Origin: Betaproteobacteria bacterium
GTDB lineage: Bacteria > Pseudomonadota > Gammaproteobacteria > Burkholderiales > Rhodocyclaceae
Assembly: GCA_020047725.1 (NCBI GenBank)
Contig: JAIFNM010000115.1
Span: forward strand, 1-11,049
Direction of reading: 5' to 3'
Length of the DNA stretch: 11,049 nucleotides
Part shown: positions 1 through 5,406 of the stretch, one piece after another
Numbering within the stretch: position 1 is the stretch's first letter
Layout: each line of letters opens with the position of its first letter
Program-made: the position numbers and the translations under genes
Notes under the pieces: generated by a model
Told to the model about the DNA's origin: nothing
Database searches by the model: none
The model's input: only the letters and a program-made list of their open reading frames with translations

Positions 1-2
1 CC

Positions 3-308
3 ATCGACTACACCCTGAAACGTTGGCCAGCGCTAATCCGTTATGTCGATAGCGGAAGCCTACCCATCGACAACAACATGGTTGAAAACGCCATCCGGCC
101 GATCACCTTGGGGCGCCGCAATTGGCTATTTACAGGCTCTGCGCGTGCCGGCTGTCGTGCCGCCGCAATCCAGAGCTTGTTGGCTACAGCCAAACTCAAT
201 GGTTTAGAACCCTATGCCTGGCTTAAGGATGTCTTGGAAAAACTCCCGACCTGGCCTTATAGCCGGATTGATGAGTTGTTGCCGCTCAAGAAAGAAACTC
301 CCGAATAG
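3..308 (+). CDS. IS66-family transposase, C-terminal fragment (5' end outside window)
   Basis: The reading frame is open from the window edge and ends at a TAG at 306-308, giving the last 101 residues of a DDE transposase of the IS66 (TnpC) type. The motif IDNNMVENAIRP (codons at about 66-101) matches the conserved IS66 block that carries the final acidic catalytic residue. It is followed by GRRNWLF and then the family's C-terminal segment AWLKDVLEKLPTWPYSRIDELLP. The enzyme catalyses cut-and-paste or copy transposition of the element. The visible part looks intact with no frameshift, but whether the whole gene is intact cannot be judged because its start lies outside. The internal ATG at 78 is not the true start, because conserved IS66 sequence continues upstream of it. 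An IS66-like terminus follows at about 342. Confidence 0.93.
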   Translation: MDYTLKRWPALIRYVDSGSLPIDNNMVENAIRPITLGRRNWLFTGSARAGCRAAAIQSLLATAKLNGLEPYAWLKDVLEKLPTWPYSRIDELLPLKKETPE

Positions 309-322
309 CGCCGCTGCCAATA

Positions 323-342
323 CGGCGGCGTAGATCGCTTAC
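323..342 (+). mobile_element. Right terminus of the IS66-family element
   Basis: About 15 to 34 bases after the transposase stop the sequence ends in GATCGCTTAC. Read on the other strand this begins GTAAGCGATC, and GTAA-type ends with this spacing from tnpC are typical of IS66-family inverted repeats. The element boundary is therefore placed at 342. The partner repeat and the 8-base target duplication (candidate CAACGTCC, 343-350) cannot be checked because the left end is outside the window. Confidence 0.6.
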
Positions 343-568
343 CAACGTCCCCCGGTGTGAGTCCATTGGATGACATCCAAAGAGAATCCAGAAGCCATAT
401 TTCGCAAGGGTTCAATGGGGTACAGCGCCAGCCGAGTATTGTTCCTTGAAACCGCAATTCAGCGAGATGTCAACATTGCCAAACTTGGTGTTGCGGCGGT
501 CGCGCTTAGCTACGGCTTTTCGGTTGTTGAATCTGGAAGATGAACTCGGACTATCTCCCTCGGAAAAC
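343..568. other. Unassigned gap between IS66 end and SOUL gene
   Basis: No recognisable gene. The plus strand holds a 57-codon ATG frame at 370-543 (begins MTSKENPEAIFRKG, ends SVVESGR). The minus strand has an open frame that runs in from the SOUL gene. Neither resembles a family I know, and there is no clear ribosome site before the ATG. The base composition is lower in G+C than in the neighbouring genes, which fits sequence brought in or left over beside an insertion element. Confidence 0.4.
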
Positions 569-1207
569 TCACTTATCTTCTTTAAACTGCTCTGAAGACA
601 GTGAAAGCCAGATCTCATTGCGCCGCAAGAACCATGGTGTAAATGGCGGGTTGTAACGAGAAAAAACCGGCTCACCTGACCAGACAAACCCTTCCGAGGT
701 AAGTACAGCCCTTAGCTTGTCCAAGTGCCCTTCGTAATTGTCGGTGGACCAAAATCCCGAGTAACGGATCGCTGCAATATGCCTACCTGTCACCTCGCGC
801 AGTTTGACTCTTGAGTCAATCGGCTCGGGTGCCAAGTCCAGGGTCACGCCCTTAGGCAGGACGAATTGCACAATCCAGCCGTCAGCGACCGCCGTCTGTA
901 TTACGGGTGCGGTCATCTCGAGCTTCACCGGCGCCGGGGTCTGCGTTACCGGAGCCGTCATTGCCATGCGCCGCTCCCCTTTGTTCTTGCCAAAAATGTA
1001 GCCGGCAAGAATCGGAAAAGCATCATTACCTGCGGTGTCGGCGCTTCCTCTGACAAACACTTCAGCGACAACATAGGGAGCGTAATGTCGAATTTCAACG
1101 TTGTTGTCGAGTGTGCGCAGAACTTCGTGGTCTGGCTCTTCGGTGGCGCGCGTCACAATGGGCGCCACCGCCAGGGCGACGGCAAGGGCAAAGAGGTATA
1201 GGCGCAC
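569..1207 (-). CDS. SOUL-family haem-binding protein, exported
   Basis: A 212-residue protein of the SOUL/HBP family, whose members bind haem or other tetrapyrroles; the bacterial role is not established. The N-terminus MRLYLFALAVALAVAPIVTRA looks like a Sec signal peptide cleaved near residue 21, so the mature protein is probably periplasmic. Family hallmarks are VEIRHYAPYVVAEV at about 37-50, the paired blocks AMTAPV (82-87) and EMTAPV (97-102), RYSGFW (148-153), and the C-terminal signature RYNPPFTPWFLRRNEIW (184-200). Length is normal for a single-domain bacterial SOUL protein. The start is GTG (1205-1207) and no strong Shine-Dalgarno sequence is visible. This start was chosen because it gives a complete signal peptide. 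The PNPOx-like gene lies 162 bases upstream on the same strand. Confidence 0.9.
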   Translation of the reverse strand: MRLYLFALAVALAVAPIVTRATEEPDHEVLRTLDNNVEIRHYAPYVVAEVFVRGSADTAGNDAFPILAGYIFGKNKGERRMAMTAPVTQTPAPVKLEMTAPVIQTAVADGWIVQFVLPKGVTLDLAPEPIDSRVKLREVTGRHIAAIRYSGFWSTDNYEGHLDKLRAVLTSEGFVWSGEPVFSRYNPPFTPWFLRRNEIWLSLSSEQFKEDK

Positions 1208-1369
1208 AATGTCCAGTCGGTCAAAGGTAATAACATGTAAAAAAACGCTTATGAGTCCAGGGCAATGAAGCTGGCAAAGCTACCGTGCTGGCGAGCACCT
1301 AGGCTTGCCACCGTCTTGACCGTTGTTTCGTCCCGAAGTTTCAAATCCGCGGGGAATTGATTATAGGTT
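1208..1369 (-). promoter_or_regulatory. Probable leader/promoter region of the SOUL gene
   Basis: The 162-base gap between two same-strand genes contains a perfect TATAAT on the minus strand (ATTATA on the plus strand, near 1360-1365). No good -35 element lies 16-18 bases upstream, so the promoter call is weak. No hairpin with a T-run follows the upstream gene's stop codon, so read-through from that gene into the SOUL gene is also possible. Confidence 0.25.
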
Positions 1370-1822
1370 TCAAGCTTTGATGTGCCATTCGACAACCCTC
1401 TGGAAACTTGAAACCAGAAGGTAGGAATCGATCTTCACCGTAACAATGGCACAACTGGGAGAGAGTGCGAATTCGGCCAGATAAGGATGGCGGGCAATAA
1501 ACAACTCGAGCAGGGCAGCACCTTCGCTAGAACTTATTTCCTGAGCCTTGCCGATGGCAGTTACCGCCACGGAACCGTGTGTATCAGAGCCTTTGTTCTC
1601 GCGATTGTCGATCAGCAAGGCGACCCGACAATTGGCCGTGAGGTTGGCGAACTTGCACGTCGACCTGTCGGTCAGCACCACCAGCTGACGCAAATCGGCG
1701 GAGGCGACAAACGACATTAGACTGGTATAGGGTTGGCCGCAGTCATCGGTCGCCAGCACCGCGAAACGTTGTGAATGAAAAAGATTACTCAGAATCCTTT
1801 GTATCTCGGTATCTGTGTTCAT
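1370..1822 (-). CDS. Pyridoxamine 5'-phosphate oxidase-like FMN-binding split-barrel protein
   Basis: The product is 150 residues from the ATG at 1820-1822 (MNTDTEIQRILSNLF). It matches the short PNPOx-like split-barrel flavoproteins: RFAVLATDDCGQPYTSLMSF at about 18-37 is the first strands and flavin-site segment. It is followed by TCKFANLTANCRVALLIDNR and the C-terminal block ARHPYLAEFALSPSCAIVTVKI. Such proteins bind FMN (some relatives bind F420 or haem), usually as dimers; the substrate of this one is unknown. True PdxH is longer, at over 200 residues, so this should not be called pdxH. The frame is open 44 codons further upstream to 1954, but that extension is rich in Arg and Gly and unlike the family. 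The ATG at 1831 (MDAMNTDTE) is an alternative start; neither start has a strong ribosome site. Confidence 0.85.
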   Translation of the reverse strand: MNTDTEIQRILSNLFHSQRFAVLATDDCGQPYTSLMSFVASADLRQLVVLTDRSTCKFANLTANCRVALLIDNRENKGSDTHGSVAVTAIGKAQEISSSEGAALLELFIARHPYLAEFALSPSCAIVTVKIDSYLLVSSFQRVVEWHIKA

Positions 1823-1987
1823 CGCGTCCATTCTATAAGGAAAACCCGCTGGCAACCATTGCAGGACGCCAACAATAGCCGGGCGCCTTTCCTGGTGAGA
1901 TAAAAAATTGCGGCGGCCGCGTTTTTCGGCTTCTACCATCGCCTCGAACTGCAACGGTCTTTATGTCTTTGGTTAAATTTCCAAGTT

Positions 1988-2086
1988 TCAGCTTCCCAGT
2001 TTGCTGTCGATGGCGTGATTGAAGATAGCCAGGTCACGGATATGTTTGCCCACCTGCAGATCATTACGGATGCCCCCAGATAATCG
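1988..2086 (-). pseudogene. Remnant of a tyrosine recombinase/integrase gene
   Basis: Read on the minus strand, 32 codons ending in TGA (1988-1990) contain GIRNDLQVGKHIRDLAIFNH followed by AIDSKL. This pattern, xIRxxLQxxxxxRDLAxFNxAIDSKL, is the start of the core domain in a well-known group of proteobacterial site-specific tyrosine recombinases, where it normally continues RGCDLV. Here it breaks off after AIDSKL with GS and a stop, and upstream a TAA lies just before the fragment. Only a short internal piece therefore survives, with no catalytic Arg-His-Arg-Tyr set. It is a relic and shows past integration activity at this site. The family match is from memory of the motif. Confidence 0.6.
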
Positions 2087-2383
2087 TTACTTTAGGGATG
2101 GCAACGTTACTTCGTCTTCACCTCTCTCACTGCGGCTTGCCCCTCACGACATCGCGCTGCTTAAACCACTGTCTTGAAATCGGGGGCCACTACAGTTGGC
2201 CATTTGATGTTATTGACGATTGGTATTGATACGTCAGAGGACGCAGGCAACGACTACAGAATGTCCAGGAAAGCCGAGGCGGTTCGGTTGCGCGTACTGT
2301 TTCAAGGACACGCAATTAGTGGCGCTATACTTGGCACTTGTTCCTGCGCCTTGAACGTACCGGTCGTTCCCTCGAATTAACGC

Positions 2384-2389
2384 AGAGGA
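2384..2389 (+). promoter_or_regulatory. Ribosome binding site of the SulP gene
   Basis: AGAGGA lies three bases before the ATG at 2393. The spacing is short, but it is the only purine-rich block near the ATG and supports that start, which also gives the usual polar N-terminal tail before the first membrane segment. Confidence 0.6.
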
Positions 2390-2392
2390 TTT

Positions 2393-4159
2393 ATGAGCAA
2401 CCCGCCGTCACCGGCCACTGCTGAACCTGGCCGCTTCCCCCATCTTGCCGCCACTCGCGTGACTGGCTGGCGGCGTTGGGTGCCAGGTTTGCAAATGATC
2501 GAGACCTACCAGGCGGCATGGCTGAAGCATGACATCACGGCCGGCCTTGTCCTCACGACCATGCTGGTGCCGGTGGGCATCGCCTATGCAGAAGCGTCCG
2601 GCGTGCCCGGCATCTATGGGTTGTACGCGACCATTATCCCTCTGCTCGCTTATGCCTTGTTCGGGCCCAGCCGCATCCTGGTACTTGGGCCGGACTCGTC
2701 CCTTGCCGCCGTAATTCTCGCCGTCGTTCTGCCGCTGGCGCAAGGCGACCCGGCACGTGCCATCGCCCTGGCCAGTTTGATGGCGGTGGTATCCGGGCTG
2801 GTCTGCATCGTGGCCGGGGTGTTGCGCCTGGGTTTCATCACGGAACTGCTGTCGAAACCGATCCGCTACGGGTATATGAACGGAATTGCCTTGACAGTGT
2901 TCATCAGCCAGGTGCCGAAACTGTTCGGCTTTTCGGTCGATGGCGATGGGCCAATGCACAACACACTACTCATCGCGCAATCCATTTTGCAGGGCAAGAC
3001 CAGTCCAGCCTCTTTCATGATTGGCGCGGGCACGCTGGCAGTCATCCTGTTGCTGAAACCTTACAAGCACATTCCAGGCATCCTGATTGCCGTTGTCGGC
3101 GCCATGCTGGTCACCGGCTATCTGGACCTGAATCAACAGGCCGGCGTAAAAGTGCTGGGGTCGCTTCCTCAGGGTTTGCCGGCATTCGCCTTGCCATGGA
3201 TCAGCCTGGCTGACCTGCAGGCCGTGCTGATCGGCGGTTTTGCCGTGGCATTGGTGGCGTTTGCCGACACCAGTGTTCTGTCACGTACCTACGCCGCCAA
3301 AACGCGCAGCTATGTCGACCCCAACCAGGAGATGATCGGCCTCGGCGCCGCCAATCTCGCGGCCGGCTTTTTCCAGGGTTTCCCCGTCAGCAGTAGTTCA
3401 TCACGGACCCCGGTAGCAGAAGCCTCAGGCGCCCGAACCCAGCTGACCGGTGTGTTCGGTGCGCTGGCCGTGGCGCTGTTGCTGGTGGCGGCTCCGGAAT
3501 TGCTGAAAAACCTGCCCACCAGTGCGTTGGCCGCCGTGGTGATTGCCTCGGCGATTGGCCTGTTCGAGGTCAGTGACTTGCGGCGCATTTACCGCATCCA
3601 GAACTGGGAATTCTGGTTATCCATGGTCTGCTTTGCGGGCGTGGTCAGTTTGGGCGCCATTCCTGGCATCGGGCTGGCCATCATCATTTCGGTGATTGAA
3701 TTTCTGTGGGATGGCTGGCGGCCACATTACGCCGTATTGGGGCGCGTACAGGGTATCCGTGGTTACCATGACATCTCCCGTTACCCGGAAGCGCGGTTGG
3801 TGCCAGGGCTGGTACTGTTCCGCTGGGATGCACCCCTGTTTTTTGCCAATGCCGAGTTGTTCCAGGAATGCATCATGAATGCGGTCGCATCTTCGCCCAC
3901 ACCCGTCAAACGAATCGTTATCACCGCCGAACCGGTCACGAGTGTAGATGTTACGTCGGTTGACGCCATCACCGAATTATTCGCCACGTTAGGCGCCGCG
4001 CAGATCGAACTGCATTTCGCCGAGATGAAAGACCCGGTGAAGGACAAACTCAAGCGGTTCGAGGTGTTTGATCTGCTCGGCGCCAGCGTTTTTCACCCGA
4101 CCATCGGCGCGGCGGTTGATGATTATCTTGCACAATATGCCCTTAGCTGGAAACCTTGA
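2393..4159 (+). CDS. SulP-family anion transporter with C-terminal STAS domain
   Basis: A 588-residue inner-membrane transporter of the SulP/SLC26 family, which moves sulfate, bicarbonate, C4-dicarboxylates or other anions. A cytosolic tail (1-45) leads into DITAGLVLTTMLVPVGIAYA (47-66), the classic SulP entry motif, and GIYGLYATIIPLLAYALFGPSR (73-94). Hydrophobic segments continue to about 440, and a STAS domain follows at about 455-575, with VTSVDVTSVDA (515-525) at its conserved loop. The TM8-TM9 substrate region reads GFPVSSSSSRTPVAEASGARTQ (329-350). This serine-rich version replaces the PVTGGFSRTAVN form seen in many sulfate permeases, so the substrate should not be assumed to be sulfate. 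The gene stands alone: a recombinase relic lies upstream and the convergent lysR downstream. Its vicinity to a PPi-PEPCK makes bicarbonate an attractive guess, but only a guess. Confidence 0.93.
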   Translation: MSNPPSPATAEPGRFPHLAATRVTGWRRWVPGLQMIETYQAAWLKHDITAGLVLTTMLVPVGIAYAEASGVPGIYGLYATIIPLLAYALFGPSRILVLGPDSSLAAVILAVVLPLAQGDPARAIALASLMAVVSGLVCIVAGVLRLGFITELLSKPIRYGYMNGIALTVFISQVPKLFGFSVDGDGPMHNTLLIAQSILQGKTSPASFMIGAGTLAVILLLKPYKHIPGILIAVVGAMLVTGYLDLNQQAGVKVLGSLPQGLPAFALPWISLADLQAVLIGGFAVALVAFADTSVLSRTYAAKTRSYVDPNQEMIGLGAANLAAGFFQGFPVSSSSSRTPVAEASGARTQLTGVFGALAVALLLVAAPELLKNLPTSALAAVVIASAIGLFEVSDLRRIYRIQNWEFWLSMVCFAGVVSLGAIPGIGLAIIISVIEFLWDGWRPHYAVLGRVQGIRGYHDISRYPEARLVPGLVLFRWDAPLFFANAELFQECIMNAVASSPTPVKRIVITAEPVTSVDVTSVDAITELFATLGAAQIELHFAEMKDPVKDKLKRFEVFDLLGASVFHPTIGAAVDDYLAQYALSWKP

Positions 4160-4331
4160 TCCATCCAGCGTGGAAGGCCTAATCAGATAAAGAGGCTGGC
4201 CGTGGTGATCTATTCTTGCGCAGGACGTGTCGATTTGCCTTAAAGCGATGTTTATCGTTAGGGAAACGGCTCATTGGCAGCATTTATTGATGGAGTTCGT
4301 ACAGGCACAGACACCTACAACGCCTTCAGGC
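4160..4331. other. Convergent intergenic region between sulP and lysR
   Basis: The 172 bases between the two stop codons hold no gene. I see no convincing hairpin with a T-run on either strand, so the way transcription ends here is not visible. Confidence 0.4.
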
Positions 4332-5240
4332 TCAAATGGCGGCAGGTGACTGATTGGTTTGAAGCAACTCGTCCAGAAAAGCCTGTGCCGGCAGAGACAA
4401 CACCTTCGCACGCATATATACAACACTCCAGGGCTGTTTTAACGGGAATCCTTCCACATTCAGTATTTCAACCCCGTCGCGCACAAAATTATCACCCAGG
4501 GCGTGGCGCGACAGCACGCCAAGTCCCATGCCACTGGCTACCAGTTCACGGATCGCTTCGTTGCTGGCCAACGACAGACGAACCTGGAGTTTGACCCCGG
4601 CATCCTTGATATGCTCATCGATTACATGACGCGATCCCGACCCTGTTTCGCGCAGCAAAAAAGGCTCGCCAACCAGTTCCTGCAAGGAGAGACGCTTCCC
4701 AACGGCCCAGTGTGCAAGCGGTGAAAGCACGACGTACTCGTTATCAAGAATCGGTAGCGTGACGATATCCATGTCCTCTGGAGGGTAGGACATCACGTAC
4801 AAATCGTCTTCGTTGCCGCGCAGTCGATCAACGATCTTGCCGCGGTTGGCAATTTCCAATTCGATATCGATTTCCGGGTAGCGCTGACAGAAGGCGCCGA
4901 GCATGCGAGGCAAGAAGTACTTTGAAGTCATTTCAAGCCCTACACGCAGCTTGCCGCGCTTCAGGCCTTTGAACCCGCTAATTGCCGACTCGAAGCGATT
5001 CCAGACATCGTCCAGGCGACGCACGGTAGATAGCAATTCCTGACCGGCAGAGGTCAGCAGAACCTCACGTCCGCTGTGTTCAAAAAGCGGCAAGCCAATG
5101 GTCTCGACAATCTGCTTTATCTGGATTGAGACGGCAGGCTGGGTCAGGTGAAGCGACTCTGCCGCCTTGGTGAAACTATTCAGGCGAGCAACCGCCGTGA
5201 AAGTCTCAAGTTGTCGGAAAGTAATTCGACGTCGCGGCAT
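4332..5240 (-). CDS. LysR-type transcriptional regulator, CbbR-like
   Basis: A 302-residue LysR-family regulator of normal length. The winged helix-turn-helix spans about residues 7-66 (ITFRQLETFTAVARLNSFTK, then AAESLHLTQPAVSIQIKQI and GLPLFE). The effector domain follows from about 95. Several blocks resemble CbbR, the regulator of Calvin-cycle operons: TSKYFLPRMLGAFCQRYPEI (105-124), VDRLRGNEDDLYVM (137-150), EPFLLRETGSGSR (192-204) and SNEAIRELVASGMGLGVLSR (226-245). No RuBisCO or other cbb gene is visible. The gene is transcribed divergently from the PPi-PEPCK gene, the usual arrangement for a LysR regulator and its target. The ATG at 5238-5240 has AAGG seven bases upstream. Regulation of the PEPCK gene is inferred from the layout and the intergenic dyad, and a PEP-like co-effector would be an extrapolation from CbbR. 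Confidence 0.93.
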   Translation of the reverse strand: MPRRRITFRQLETFTAVARLNSFTKAAESLHLTQPAVSIQIKQIVETIGLPLFEHSGREVLLTSAGQELLSTVRRLDDVWNRFESAISGFKGLKRGKLRVGLEMTSKYFLPRMLGAFCQRYPEIDIELEIANRGKIVDRLRGNEDDLYVMSYPPEDMDIVTLPILDNEYVVLSPLAHWAVGKRLSLQELVGEPFLLRETGSGSRHVIDEHIKDAGVKLQVRLSLASNEAIRELVASGMGLGVLSRHALGDNFVRDGVEILNVEGFPLKQPWSVVYMRAKVLSLPAQAFLDELLQTNQSPAAI

Positions 5241-5255
5241 ACATAAGCCTTGGCA

Positions 5256-5276
5256 AATACATTGATCGAATTTATT
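5256..5276. promoter_or_regulatory. Candidate LysR operator (imperfect dyad)
   Basis: A 21-base imperfect palindrome with arms AATAcATT and AATtTATT around five central bases (8 of 10 positions pair). It contains two offset T-N11-A cores of the kind LysR proteins bind. It overlaps the -35 hexamer of the rightward promoter and lies just downstream of the -10 of the leftward one, so a bound regulator could affect both genes. Confidence 0.45.
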
Positions 5277-5290
5277 TAATTATACATTAT
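5262..5290 (+). promoter_or_regulatory. Candidate sigma70 promoter of the PPi-PEPCK gene
   Basis: TTGATC (5262-5267) and CATTAT (5285-5290) are separated by exactly 17 bases, each matching the consensus at four of six positions. The start point would be near 5297, giving a leader of about 110 bases to the ATG at 5407. The weak hexamers fit an activator-dependent promoter. Confidence 0.4.
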
Positions 5291-5305
5291 GCACTTAGCT
5301 GTCGA
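5279..5305 (-). promoter_or_regulatory. Candidate sigma70 promoter of the lysR gene
   Basis: On the minus strand a perfect TATAAT (plus-strand ATTATA, 5279-5284) is preceded by TCGACA (plus-strand TGTCGA, 5300-5305), which matches five of six -35 positions. The 15-base spacing is short. Transcription would start near 5272, about 30 bases before the lysR ATG. This promoter overlaps the opposing PEPCK promoter. Confidence 0.4.
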
Positions 5306-5406
5306 TAATCGTCATCGTGCCGTCACCCAAGCCATTTCATGTTTTTAAGTGCCGGAGACGCGTCATCCGAACCGACGCAGCGACTAACCTTACGATTGAG
5401 CCGAAA

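Larger units (their letters stand above)
1823..2392. other. Gene-poor gap with recombinase remnant, upstream of sulP
   Basis: About 570 bases without an intact gene. It contains the integrase fragment at 1988-2086 (separate entry) and an 8-base direct repeat CGTTACTT at 2085-2092 and 2105-2112, spaced 20 bases (about two helical turns). A TATACT hexamer at 2326-2331 could be the -10 element of the sulP promoter but has no matching -35 element. A 68-codon frame at 2174-2380 has a TTG start and no recognisable sequence, so it is not called. Confidence 0.5.

Noticed and set aside
1823..1954. 44-codon N-terminal extension of the PNPOx-like protein
   Set aside because: The composition is unlike the family, and the domain begins normally at the ATG at 1822.
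2332..2349. Sigma54-like TTGGCAC...CTGCGC before sulP
   Set aside because: The GG-to-GC spacing is one base too long and the -12 part lacks the TTGC form.
2174..2380. 68-codon plus-strand frame just upstream of sulP
   Set aside because: It has a TTG start, no ribosome site and no recognisable family, so it is treated as chance.
2408..2959. 183-codon minus-strand frame inside sulP
   Set aside because: It is a shadow of the SulP coding frame, rich in His, Gln and Gly, with no family resemblance.
5317..5406. GTG at 5317 as the PEPCK start
   Set aside because: It has no ribosome site and gives a basic 30-residue extension; the ATG at 5407 gives a more family-like N-terminus.
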